NCBI RefSeq assembly: GCF_000011205.1
Contig: NC_003106.2
Location: 248,001-312,000 of the forward strand
Direction of reading: 5' to 3'
Source of the DNA: Sulfurisphaera tokodaii str. 7
GTDB lineage: Archaea; Thermoproteota; Thermoprotei_A; Sulfolobales; Sulfolobaceae
DNA: 64,000 nt
Made by a program: the position numbers and the translations under genes. Below the pieces are notes generated by a model, which ran no database searches, was not told the origin of the DNA, and saw nothing but the letters and a program-made list of their open reading frames with translations. Shown piece by piece: positions 21,224 to 28,132 of this stretch; positions within the stretch are counted from its first letter, which is position 1, and each line of letters opens with the position of its first letter.

Positions 21224-21335
21224 TAGCGCTCTCTTTCTTTAACTCATTAAACAGTTTGTGTAATTCCTCACTATTATTAGTTATAGTAATCTCGTCAGTT
21301 TCCGGCTCTATTATCTTGATTTGTTTCTTTTCCAT
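21195..21335 (-). CDS. 46-residue acidic/basic small protein
   Basis: Starts MEKKQIKIIEPETDEITITN and continues NSEELHKLFNELKKESAI; ATG at 21335, TAG at 21195-21197. A TATA-like CTTTTTAAG on the minus strand at about 21359-21367 is ~26 nt before the ATG, as for a leaderless mRNA. Its 3' end overlaps the RelE-like gene by 29 bp in antisense. No family is recognised. Confidence 0.5.
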   Translation of the reverse strand: MEKKQIKIIEPETDEITITNNSEELHKLFNELKKESAIIHRKQTPS

Positions 21336-21388
21336 AGGTAATAGTTACACTACTTGGCTTAAAAAGATACAGTTAGGATTATTGTGTC

Positions 21389-21403
21389 CCGTTTCGCATT
21401 ACA
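21389..21403 (+). repeat. 15-nt direct repeat, copy 2
   Basis: CCGTTTCGCATTACA, identical to 20582-20596, here 7 bases upstream of the TATA box of the SWIM gene. Confidence 0.8.
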
Positions 21404-21410
21404 CAGTAAA

Positions 21411-21442
21411 ATTTAAATAATGTGTAATGTATAACATTACAC
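21411..21442 (+). promoter_or_regulatory. promoter plus palindromic operator, copy 2
   Basis: ATTTAAATA TATA box at 21411-21419, then the palindrome GTGTAATGT...ACATTACAC at 21422-21442, then ATG at 21452. The whole 32-base block is an exact inverted copy of 20538-20569. TATA, operator and start have nearly the same spacing in both copies, so both promoters probably share one repressor. Confidence 0.85.
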
Positions 21443-21451
21443 AGAACAAAC

Positions 21452-21775
21452 ATGATTTCCACACAAATCCCCTCAAAATCCATGATTAAGAGAATAGATG
21501 TTTTTTACACATTAGGTGAAGGTGTAATCGTAAGTGCAGATATAGAAAGTAAGTCCAGACCAAATTTAACACACTATACTAGGCTAGTAATAGACCCCAT
21601 AACAATGAAAGTTGTCAAAAGCAGTTGCGATTGCGAAGGCTACACATTTAGAAGACACTGCTGGCACATCGAAACACTAAAGCAGTTGTTAAATGATGCT
21701 AAGGTTAAGGAGGAAGTAGAGAAGGCTAGAGAGGAAATGATGGCAATCGAAGAGGACATAGCTTCGTGGGGATGA
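21452..21775 (+). CDS. SWIM zinc-finger protein
   Basis: 107 residues. The SWIM motif CxCx(n)CxH is present as CDCEGYTFRRHCWHI at ~59-73. The N-terminal ~50 residues are beta-rich; the C-terminus is a charged helix (VKEEVEKAREEMMAIEEDI). SWIM proteins bind DNA or proteins, and small ones are common on Sulfolobus plasmids. It has the palindromic operator described at 21411-21442 in its promoter. A 41-codon ORF follows after 3 bases. Confidence 0.85.
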   Translation: MISTQIPSKSMIKRIDVFYTLGEGVIVSADIESKSRPNLTHYTRLVIDPITMKVVKSSCDCEGYTFRRHCWHIETLKQLLNDAKVKEEVEKAREEMMAIEEDIASWG

Positions 21776-21778
21776 AGA

Positions 21779-21904
21779 ATGCAGGCACAGAAGCAAGTTA
21801 ATGGTAATGAACTACTAGAAATCATTAAGGCTATTTATTACATTAATGAGGCTATGAAAATTACAATGAGTTATGACGATGAGGCATACGAATACCGAGT
21901 GTGA
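21779..21904 (+). CDS. 41-residue ORF after the SWIM gene, 3' end altered by an IS
   Basis: Begins MQAQKQVNGNELLEIIKAIY and continues as a helix ending DDEAYEYRV. It starts 3 bases after the SWIM stop, so it is likely co-transcribed. The final codons and stop lie inside the left terminal repeat of the IS at 21897, so the original protein may have been longer. No family recognised. Confidence 0.5.
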   Translation: MQAQKQVNGNELLEIIKAIYYINEAMKITMSYDDEAYEYRV

Positions 21905-22744
21905 ACAACAATTTCGTTCATTTGAAATAAATTGTATTAATTGTTTTTACTTAGATGGAGAATTCATCGTAATACTTTTTTGGTGAGCACGGGGATTTTT
22001 CTTGGGGGTGAACGATGAATAACCCAACTAGATGGAGGACTCCCGTGCTCACCCAAGTTATTCTAATCCTAATGGAGTATATTAATCTTGAGCCTAGGTT
22101 TTATTCTAGTGAGGTAGTAGCTTTGGCTTTGGCTAGTTATCTCTCTGGTTTGTCTTCTTGGAGGACTTGTTTGCCTCATTCTACTTTGTTGTATTACTTG
22201 AGGAGGTTGAGTTGTGTTAGGTATGTGGTGCCGGTTAGTGGTTTTTATGCGGTGGATGAGACTAAAATTATGGTGATTAGGGGCAGTATTATTATGTGTG
22301 GATTGTGAGGGATGTGAAGACTGGTGCGATACCTTTCTTCATGGTGACGAGCTCTAGGAGTGGGTTGCACGTGCTGGTAGTCTTGACGAACATGAAGAAT
22401 GTGGAAAAGGAGGCTGAGAAGGTGCTCAAAACGAGGATAGACAAGGTAGTCTACATACACGATGGGGCAACAGTCTATAACGCATTCACTTGGCTAAACG
22501 TGGAACACAAGAGGGTAACGTTCAACGAGAGGGACTACGCAGAACAAGGGTTCAGAAGCTTAAAACATAGAATATCCTCAATGGATTTTCACTTTCCATG
22601 GAACACTAATAGGTTCACGCTCACAAGGTGGTTATCGCTGTTCTTCCTAGCTTATAACGCGCTTTACGCTCCAGTATATTTTCCAGATAGGGGGGTGATA
22701 ATAAATGTAAATATTTCAAATGAATGAAATTGTTGTCCACACTC
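21897..22744 (+). mobile_element. 848-bp insertion sequence with ~33-bp terminal inverted repeats
   Basis: Left end GAGTGTGAACAACAATTTCG (21897-) and right end, read on the other strand, GAGTGTGGACAACAATTTCA (22744-) match with two differences over the first 33 bases. One transposase fills the inside. The size and protein suggest the small Sulfolobus IS6-like group (ISC735/ISC774 types); this assignment is tentative. No clear target-site duplication is seen (CGAATACC left, ACGGCTTT right). Confidence 0.85.
22015..22727 (+). pseudogene. IS6-like transposase, frame break at about 22280
   Basis: Frame one (22015-22308) gives LEPRFYSSEVVALALASYLSG and the first catalytic aspartate in FYAVDETKI. 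Frame two continues GQYYYVWIVRDVKTGAIPFF, VVYIHDGATVYNAF (second aspartate) and NERDYAEQGFRSLKHRISS (glutamate region). The change is one base backward at an AGGGGC run (22279-22284): either a 1-base deletion or -1 frameshifting. A 12-bp inverted repeat (21982-21993 and 22042-22053) brackets the start codon. Confidence 0.8.
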
Positions 22745-22774
22745 ACGGCTTTTTGATGAAGATACTCCGATAAA

Positions 22775-23152
22775 CTAAATTCTTAATGAATATAAGAGGC
22801 TTTTAAGTAATTCTATTCCCGCATTTACTTCGTTTTCAAGGCTCTTTTTGAGGGGGAGTACTCTATTCGTTCTGAATATAAGCCGTAAACCCGAATCGTC
22901 AGCCACGGGATATAAAAACACTGAAATTCTGTCTTTTATGCTTCTTTTTCTATAAATTTCCCAATTAATATCGTATTCACTGAAATAAACTATAGCGTTA
23001 TATTTTCCGTTAATCAACCAGGTTAAATTCCCCGTTTGTTCTATCTTATTTATTTCATAAAAAAGCCTGAGCACACCATCTGTGATGAAAAAAGCCCTTA
23101 ATTTTTTATAATTCATAGGCAAAACAGTTTCAATTTCTATCTGCTTCATCAA
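22775..23152 (-). CDS. unknown protein, possibly SRPBCC-like
   Basis: 125 residues. Mixed beta strands with aromatic residues (LTWLINGKYNAIVYFSEYDINWEIY) and a long C-terminal helix (KKSLENEVNAGIELLKSLLYSL), an outline seen in small SRPBCC/START folds, though I cannot prove it. It shares a short bidirectional promoter region with the DUF1286 gene; the sequence GTTTTTAAAAAC at 23161-23172 is itself palindromic and could serve as TATA box for both. Confidence 0.62.
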   Translation of the reverse strand: MMKQIEIETVLPMNYKKLRAFFITDGVLRLFYEINKIEQTGNLTWLINGKYNAIVYFSEYDINWEIYRKRSIKDRISVFLYPVADDSGLRLIFRTNRVLPLKKSLENEVNAGIELLKSLLYSLRI

Positions 23153-23191
23153 TCTAAGAAGTTTTTAAAAACCGGAATAATCGGTGAAAGT

Positions 23192-23698
23192 ATGAAACTT
23201 AAGACACACTATGTTTTCTCGCTTGGTGTTATATCATTAGTTTTGGTTTTTCTTTCTAACAATTTTTTCGTGAGTTTTTTCGTAGCTGCGTATTCTTCTA
23301 TTTTGGGTAATTCTCTGATTGATAAGATAGGGCATAGGGAGTTGTTGACCGGAAGGGGTTATATACCGGTTAGGTCTCCTTTAACCCATACTTATCCTAG
23401 GAGTGTATTATGGGGATTATTACCAACAATTCCCTTAATCTTCCTCATACACTATATGTACGGTTATTATGCTTTAATTGAAGTATTGGTCTCCGGAGTG
23501 ATAGTAGGTCCTACTCATATGTTTCTGGATATGTTTACTGAAGCTGGGGTTTATGTGAAGAAGAGGGGGAGGTGGAGGAGGTTCGCATTAGCCCACTATA
23601 GGTATGATAACCCAGTAGTAAATGGTTTAGCAATCTTTGCCGGATTTATGCTTCTGTTAATCGCATATTACATTACTAATTCCTATTATTATTTCTAA
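23192..23698 (+). CDS. DUF1286/YdjM-like membrane protein
   Basis: 168 residues with about four membrane helices. Conserved polar residues: N-terminal H in KTHYVFSLG, LIDKIGHRE, SPLTHTYPRS and PTHMFLDMFTEAGVY. This pattern matches membrane-bound YdjM-type proteins and DUF1286, found repeatedly on Sulfolobus plasmids and viruses. The exact reaction is unknown. The TATA-like palindrome 25 bases upstream suggests a leaderless mRNA. Confidence 0.78.
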   Translation: MKLKTHYVFSLGVISLVLVFLSNNFFVSFFVAAYSSILGNSLIDKIGHRELLTGRGYIPVRSPLTHTYPRSVLWGLLPTIPLIFLIHYMYGYYALIEVLVSGVIVGPTHMFLDMFTEAGVYVKKRGRWRRFALAHYRYDNPVVNGLAIFAGFMLLLIAYYITNSYYYF

Positions 23699-23724
23699 TG
23701 AAATAATATATGAAAGTAGAAAGA

Positions 23725-23733
23725 TTTTTAAAC
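23725..23733 (+). promoter_or_regulatory. TATA box of C/D-like RNA 1
   Basis: TTTTTAAAC about 26-28 nt before the first G of the closing stem at 23757. Confidence 0.5.
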
Positions 23734-23756
23734 CTGTTTTCACAGAACTAGAAATC

Positions 23757-23834
23757 GGGGATGAGGGGATGACGAGGGGTGGCGATCTGAAAGCTTGATG
23801 AATGGCTTGGAAGCTGACCTGACCCCCTCATCCC
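23757..23834 (+). ncRNA. box C/D-type small RNA 1 with long closing stem
   Basis: Closing stem GGGGATGAGGGG (23757-23768) pairs with CCCCTCATCCC (23824-23834). Inside, C box ATGACGA (23769-23775, one mismatch to RTGATGA), 11-nt guide, D' CTGA (23787-23790), 4-nt spacer, C' TTGATGA (23795-23801), 12-nt guide, D CTGA (23814-23817); a second CTGA is at 23819-23822. The D guide is complementary to CTTCCAAGCCAT, which looks like a tRNA-Gly(UCC) anticodon loop. No protein is encoded here. An antisense RNA of the plasmid is the alternative. Confidence 0.75.
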
Positions 23835-23976
23835 TAATTTAATCTTATCCTCCTAACTATTAAGCTTTCTTCTCATTGAATTTTGAAAAATCGGGCTAAC
23901 AGAGTAGGTATGCACTAGTCGTCATTTTAATGCGTGAGAAAATTTGAAATAACTGGGGAGTTTACTGAGAAAAATT

Positions 23977-24204
23977 TTATTTAACCTTCTTTTCTAGCTC
24001 CTCAACCCTTCTCTTTAACTCCTGAAGTTCTTTAACTACTTCTTCTATACTTATTTTATTTCCTTCCTTTTCCTTCATATAACACTCAAAAGCGTCTTTT
24101 AGCACTTCATATACACTTACTTTCCTCTTTTCAGCTTCATCAACTATCTTCTTCCACAACTCATCATCTGGGAAGTAAACTGACTTATAACCGGGTCTAG
24201 GCAT
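23977..24204 (-). CDS. ribbon-helix-helix regulator with coiled-coil tail
   Basis: 75 residues. RHH strand YKSVYFPDDELWKKIVDEAEKRKVSVYEVLKDAF, then coiled coil [27 protein letters not shown] lies 5 bases before the ATG. Its own promoter region (24205-24299) has repeated TTGTAC/GTAC elements, so it is probably autoregulated and may also repress the adjacent C/D-like RNA 2. Confidence 0.82.
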   Translation of the reverse strand: MPRPGYKSVYFPDDELWKKIVDEAEKRKVSVYEVLKDAFECYMKEKEGNKISIEEVVKELQELKRRVEELEKKVK

Positions 24205-24217
24205 TTTACCTCAATAT

Positions 24218-24299
24218 ACTTTATTGTACTTTAATATAAAAACTTTATTGTACCATAATGTACCACAAAATTTAAATATCTGAAAGTACAATATGGTAC
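24218..24299. promoter_or_regulatory. divergent promoter region with GTAC-type operators
   Basis: ACTTTATTGTAC occurs at 24218-24229 and 24242-24253, 24 bases apart. GTACCATAATGTAC (24250-24263) and GTACAATATGGTAC (24286-24299) are near-palindromes. A minus-strand TATA box (TTTTTATATTA) at about 24230-24240 serves the RHH gene; a plus-strand AATTTAAATA at 24269-24278 serves RNA 2, whose expected start coincides with the last operator. Confidence 0.75.
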
Positions 24300-24370
24300 G
24301 TGGCGGGGTCAAATGGTGATGACGGACGACGGGCTGACATATGATGAGCCTGTTACGAGCTGACCCCGCC
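24300..24370 (+). ncRNA. box C/D-type small RNA 2 with long closing stem
   Basis: C box GTGATGA (24316-24322), 11-nt guide, D' CTGA (24334-24337), 3-nt spacer, C' ATGATGA (24341-24347), 12-nt guide, D CTGA (24360-24363): all four boxes are perfect. GGCGGGGTCA (24302-24311) pairs fully with TGACCCCGCC (24361-24370), so the closing stem partly competes with the D box. The D guide is complementary to CTCGTAACAGGC; candidate targets are discussed in the findings. Promoter: TATA at 24269-24278. Confidence 0.82.
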
Positions 24371-24573
24371 TCATACTTCTTTGTACTTTATAACTAATAA
24401 CTTTAATCCTGCCCGGATCCCAAATTTTTTGCTTACAGGAGCAAAACTCTCACGATAAAGTAAGTAGGACTAAATTTTGTTTGACCTGTGGGGACAGGGT
24501 AAGAAACTCAACTTTGCAGCACTGCTATGGATACTACAAATTTTTAATCCTGTTTAAGGCTTTAGATTCAATT

Positions 24574-24816
24574 ATGGCAGAGAGAGTTTTAGAGAAATTA
24601 ACAGTACCTCAGAGGATAATGTTGGCTTTCGGGAGCTCCCCCGGTTGTCTTTAATTAGAAGAATTAGAGAGAAAGACCAGGGTAGATAGAAAAACACTTA
24701 CAGTATATTTATCGAGGATGGCAAAAGAGGGGATAATATACCGAAAGTGGAGGAAGATAGCGGGGAAGAAATTCCGTGAATACTGCCTTAAATACAGAGA
24801 AGAATTAGTAAGTTAG
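24574..24816 (+). pseudogene. small winged-helix gene with one in-frame TAA
   Basis: 81 codons in one frame. MAERVLEKLTVPQRIMLAFG and SSPGCL are followed by TAA (24652-24654), then LEELERKTRVDRKTLTVYLS, RMAKEGIIYRKWRKIAGKKF and REYCLKYREELVS. The joined protein is a clean wHTH with the recognition helix after the stop, so a single nonsense change (for example from TCA) is the simple reading. A TATA-like AATTTTTAAT lies ~27-36 bases before the ATG. Confidence 0.78.
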
Positions 24817-24817
24817 C

Positions 24818-24835
24818 GTTAACTGGGGAGTTAAC
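24818..24835. repeat. hairpin GTTAACT-GGGG-AGTTAAC; related copy at 23951
   Basis: A 7-bp perfect stem with a GGGG loop just after the wHTH pseudogene. The core AACTGGGGAGTT also occurs at 23951-23962, near the end of the RHH gene. The two copies bracket the RHH-RNA 2-wHTH unit. Function unknown. Confidence 0.6.
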
Positions 24836-24856
24836 GTAAGTCAGGGCTTAACATAC

Positions 24857-26140
24857 TTACTCTAAGAGACATGGGGCATATCTATCATAATACTGCTGCA
24901 GCTCAATATCGCTTATAACGAAATAGTGATCCTGGAGTATTCTAAATTGCTGTGGCGAAACTCTACCTTGGAGGAGATTGACGACCATCGGAGATACTCC
25001 TTGTTTTAACATATAAGATGCAAAGAAGGACCGTAAGTCATAAAGTCTGAATTCTTTACCCACGGTCTTCCTCATAGCCTCCTTAATTTCCATTCGTAAA
25101 ACGTCTTCCCGGAATGGGAATAGTTTCAGCTTCCACTCCTCTATATCTATCCCTTGCTCAGGGTTTGCAGCTGCTAATTTCATAATGCTGCTTTCATACT
25201 TCTCTACGAATTCCTCACGGTAGGGCAAATAAACATCTCTAAGCCATGCTGCAGTCTTCTCATGTAAAAATGAGATATAAGCCCTTTTAGTTTCGCTCTC
25301 TTTCATAATTTTAATAATTCTATGCTCAAGGTCTATCTGGTCAATCTTAAGGCTCAAAACTTCCCCTACTCTCAGCCCAGTTTCAGTTAATAATAGAAAT
25401 AGAGCTTTAGCACCTAAGTCATTGATGTTGTTGAAGATTTTCTTCAGGGTATCTAATGATAAGGGAGGAGGCTTATAATTAAACTTCCTTTTAGGTAATT
25501 TGAAGGAATCGTATAACTCTTTTGCTACCCTGGAGTTTTTCGGCTTTATTATTTCCTTAATGAATAGTTTGAGAGTAGTTGCATAATATCTAGCCTTGTT
25601 TAAATTTTCGGCTTGTAGGTCCAGCATATATTCCTTAATCCTTTCTGGAGTAAGCTCATAGTTCAGGTCGGCTAATATTCTTCTTATATTTTAAATATGC
25701 TCATCTGCGGTCCTCTTAGCTCTATTCTCTTTAACGAATTTTTCGAATAACTCAACATCATCTTTTGTAACGATATAACTATTAGAAGCAGCTTTAAGAT
25801 AGTCCCCCAGGTACTGCCATATCAGGCTAATGAAAAAGTTCCGGAATCCTTCATCTCTTACTGCTTTAATAATTACACTTAAAGCGATAGTCGGGTCTAC
25901 CTCTACGGTCCTTAAACCGTAGATAATATCAGAAAGTTCTTCAATAGTAAGCAGTTCTGCAGCTTTTTCAACTACTTCATCTGGGACCCTCTGTATCTTT
26001 CCATTAACATAACGGTTTACAGTGGATTTGTTGAGCCCTAGATACCTAGATACATAGCTTAACCCTTGTTTTTCTACTGCCTTCTTCAGTATCTCTATCT
26101 TCTTCTTATCATCTAAATTTGAAACGTCAATTTTTGGCAT
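24857..26140 (-). pseudogene. int: tyrosine integrase (pNOB8/SSV-type) interrupted by one in-frame TAA
   Basis: The N-terminal part (start 26140, MPKIDVSNL, with GGGGG 9-10 nt upstream; 26179 is an upstream alternative) has an HTH SYVSRYLGLNKSTVNRYVNG and runs to TADEHI, then TAA at 25693-25691. The same frame continues NIRRILADLNYELTPERIKEY into the catalytic domain: TETGLRVGEVL (Arg), LYDLRSFFASYML (Y-D-L-R for HxxR) and a C-terminal tyrosine in LQDHYF or YYDRYAP. The gene starts ~100 bp from the 3' end of tRNA-His, the usual layout at an attachment site. Readthrough or a nonsense mutation are both possible. Confidence 0.88.
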
Positions 26141-26238
26141 AAATTGTATACCCCCTTTGTATATTCTACGTAGTTGCAAATATAACGCTCACAGTTGCAT
26201 GAAGGTAAAATTTCTCTAAAAGAAGAACGTTAAATTAG

Positions 26239-26314
26239 GGCTCGGGCCGGGACTTGAACCCGGGACCTACGGGTCCACAGCCCGTCGCTCTAACCAGGCT
26301 GAGCTACCCGAGCC
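26239..26314 (-). tRNA. tRNA-His (GTG)
   Basis: Full cloverleaf on the minus strand: acceptor GCTCGGG/CCCGAGC, anticodon stem ACGGG-CTGTGGA-CCCGT with anticodon GTG, T arm with GTTCAAGTC. The gene encodes the extra G(-1) at 26314 opposite C73, as required for histidyl-tRNA identity. No intron. The adjacent integrase marks it as the likely integration target. Confidence 0.96.
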
Positions 26315-26351
26315 AATCCCATTATTATTTCTAACTTCCAATTTTTTAAGC

Positions 26352-27590
26352 TTACCCATGTTTTTGAACCTTATACTCTTGCTTAACTATGTCAAGTATT
26401 TCTCTAGCTATAACTGTTTTATAATTTTTATTTATTTTCTTTATAAAATTGTTTCCGATTACTATAACTTCATTAAAATCTGATGAAAATGCTATATCTT
26501 TTCTAGAAGCATTATTCGCTATTAGCAAATCAAAGCCATGCCTCTCCTTCTTTATTTTACCTTTTTCTATTAATTCATTGTCATCTTTTACAGTCTCTGC
26601 AGCAAAACCTACTAAGAAAACATTATATTTCCTTATTATACTTGAGATCTTTACTGTTTTTTCAAGTTCTACTGTAGGAGTTTCTGTATGACTATCAATC
26701 TTTGAAGAAGCAATGTTTTTAAACTTATAATCTGCTGGTGCTCCAGCTAAAATCACAATATTATATCCAGTTTCTACAAATTTCTTCACTTCATTAGCCA
26801 TTTCATCAGTTGTTTCTACCTGAACTTTCTTTTTAACATAAGGCTTTATATGAGTACTTAAAGGACCATGAACTAAAACAACATCAGCACCTCTAAAATA
26901 TGCCTCGTTTGCTATTGCAACTCCCATAGTCCCACTACTAGGATTTGAAATAAATCTCACTGGGTCTAAATGCTCTCTTGTAGGGCCAGCTGTAACGACA
27001 ATTTTCAATCCTTCTAAATCCTTACCCCTAAGAAGTAAGGTTGAAATATAATTTGATAAATATTCTATATCTGGATAATGAGCAACATCTCTTACAAGAA
27101 AAGGTTCTACAACAATTACTCCTATCTCATTTAGTTTATTTATATTATTTATCATTTGAGGTGTAAAATACATTGGTAAATGCATCGCTGGAACTAAGAT
27201 TAGAGGTTTTTTTAGACCAATAAAATTAAGAGCAGTAACTGTTATTGGAGTATCTGCAATTCCATTAACAATTTTGCTTATAGTATTTGCTGTAGCTGGT
27301 GCTACAACATATGCGTCATAATCTTCAGCTAATGTAACATGTTCTATCCCGCCAGAAATTTTTGTTATCACTGGATTACCAGTTGCCCATTCAAACATTG
27401 TAGGAGAGACTAATTTTGAAGCGTCTTTACTCATAATAACTTGGACTTCTGCACCTAACCTCATTAAGCTTCTCACTAAGTCAATAGTCTTATAAATGGA
27501 TACACTACCTGTGACTCCTACTAAAATTTTCTTATTCAAAAGTTCTGATGAGATCTCGCCTATAATTTTCTTCGAGGGATGAATAACCAT
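26352..27590 (-). CDS. coaBC: bifunctional phosphopantothenoylcysteine decarboxylase/synthetase
   Basis: 412 residues. N-terminal flavin decarboxylase domain (CoaC): GVTGSVSIYKTIDLVRSLM, VAPATANTISKIVNGIADTP, substrate clamp PAMHLPMY. C-terminal synthetase (CoaB): VVTAGPTREHLDPVRFISNPSSG, AAVADY equivalent GAPADYKF, and AAETVKD. It makes 4'-phosphopantetheine from phosphopantothenate, cysteine and a nucleotide. The promoter region lies between it and the divergent acetyltransferase gene (38 bp). Confidence 0.95.
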   Translation of the reverse strand: MVIHPSKKIIGEISSELLNKKILVGVTGSVSIYKTIDLVRSLMRLGAEVQVIMSKDASKLVSPTMFEWATGNPVITKISGGIEHVTLAEDYDAYVVAPATANTISKIVNGIADTPITVTALNFIGLKKPLILVPAMHLPMYFTPQMINNINKLNEIGVIVVEPFLVRDVAHYPDIEYLSNYISTLLLRGKDLEGLKIVVTAGPTREHLDPVRFISNPSSGTMGVAIANEAYFRGADVVLVHGPLSTHIKPYVKKKVQVETTDEMANEVKKFVETGYNIVILAGAPADYKFKNIASSKIDSHTETPTVELEKTVKISSIIRKYNVFLVGFAAETVKDDNELIEKGKIKKERHGFDLLIANNASRKDIAFSSDFNEVIVIGNNFIKKINKNYKTVIAREILDIVKQEYKVQKHG

Positions 27591-27628
27591 CAGACATAAA
27601 TTTAAACTTCGAATAAAAACCTTATATT

Positions 27629-28132
27629 ATGGAGTTTGCTGAAGCAAAAAAGGGAAAAGAATATAGAATAAGAAATGCAAGGTTAACAGATGTAGATCAA
27701 ATAATAAAAATTAATAGATTAGCTTTGCCTGAAAATTATCCCTATTATTTCTTTGTAGAACACCTAAAGGAGTATGAAGCGGCATTCTTTGTCGCAGAAG
27801 TTGATGGAGAGGTGGTAGGTTATATAATGCCTAGAATAGAATGGGGATTTAGTAATCTGAAACAATTACCAACATTAGTTAAAAAAGGGCATGTTGTATC
27901 TATAGCAGTTCTAGAGCAATATAGAAGATTAGGCATAGGCACTGCATTACTTCAAGCCTCAATGAAAGCGATGAAAGAGGTTTACAACGCAGAAGAAGTT
28001 TATCTAGAAGTTAGAGTGAGTAACTCACCAGCGATTAATTTATATAAAAAATTAGGGTTTAAAGAAGTAAAAGTATTAAGACATTATTATGCAGATGGAG
28101 AAGATGCTTACCTAATGGCTGCTCCTCTTTAA
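27629..28132 (+). CDS. rimI: N-terminal protein acetyltransferase (Ard1/RimI type)
   Basis: 167 residues, GNAT fold. Acetyl-CoA site VSIAVLEQYRRLGIGTALL (motif R/QxxGxG/A) at ~90-108; C-terminal EVRVSNSPAINLYKKLGF. The archaeal Ard1-like enzyme acetylates Ser, Ala and Met N-termini, including Alba in Sulfolobus. The N-terminal ~14-residue extension before YRIRNARLTDVD is typical of Sulfolobus members. The last 21 bases overlap the convergent phosphoesterase gene. Confidence 0.9.
   Translation: MEFAEAKKGKEYRIRNARLTDVDQIIKINRLALPENYPYYFFVEHLKEYEAAFFVAEVDGEVVGYIMPRIEWGFSNLKQLPTLVKKGHVVSIAVLEQYRRLGIGTALLQASMKAMKEVYNAEEVYLEVRVSNSPAINLYKKLGFKEVKVLRHYYADGEDAYLMAAPL

Noticed and set aside
24403-24573. 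Upstream in-frame extension of the wHTH pseudogene with a CLTCG motif
   Set aside because: No ATG, GTG or TTG start with a good signal, and a TATA box placed for the ATG at 24574 argues for the shorter gene; the Cys pair is probably chance.
23951-24832. CRISPR-like repeats
   Set aside because: Only two copies of a 12-nt motif, unequal surroundings, no spacers; no CRISPR array or cas gene is in the window.
24326-26290. CGACGGGCTG shared by C/D-like RNA 2 and tRNA-His as an attachment-site relic
   Set aside because: Only 10 bases and in inverted orientation relative to the tRNA, whereas attachment sites must be direct repeats.
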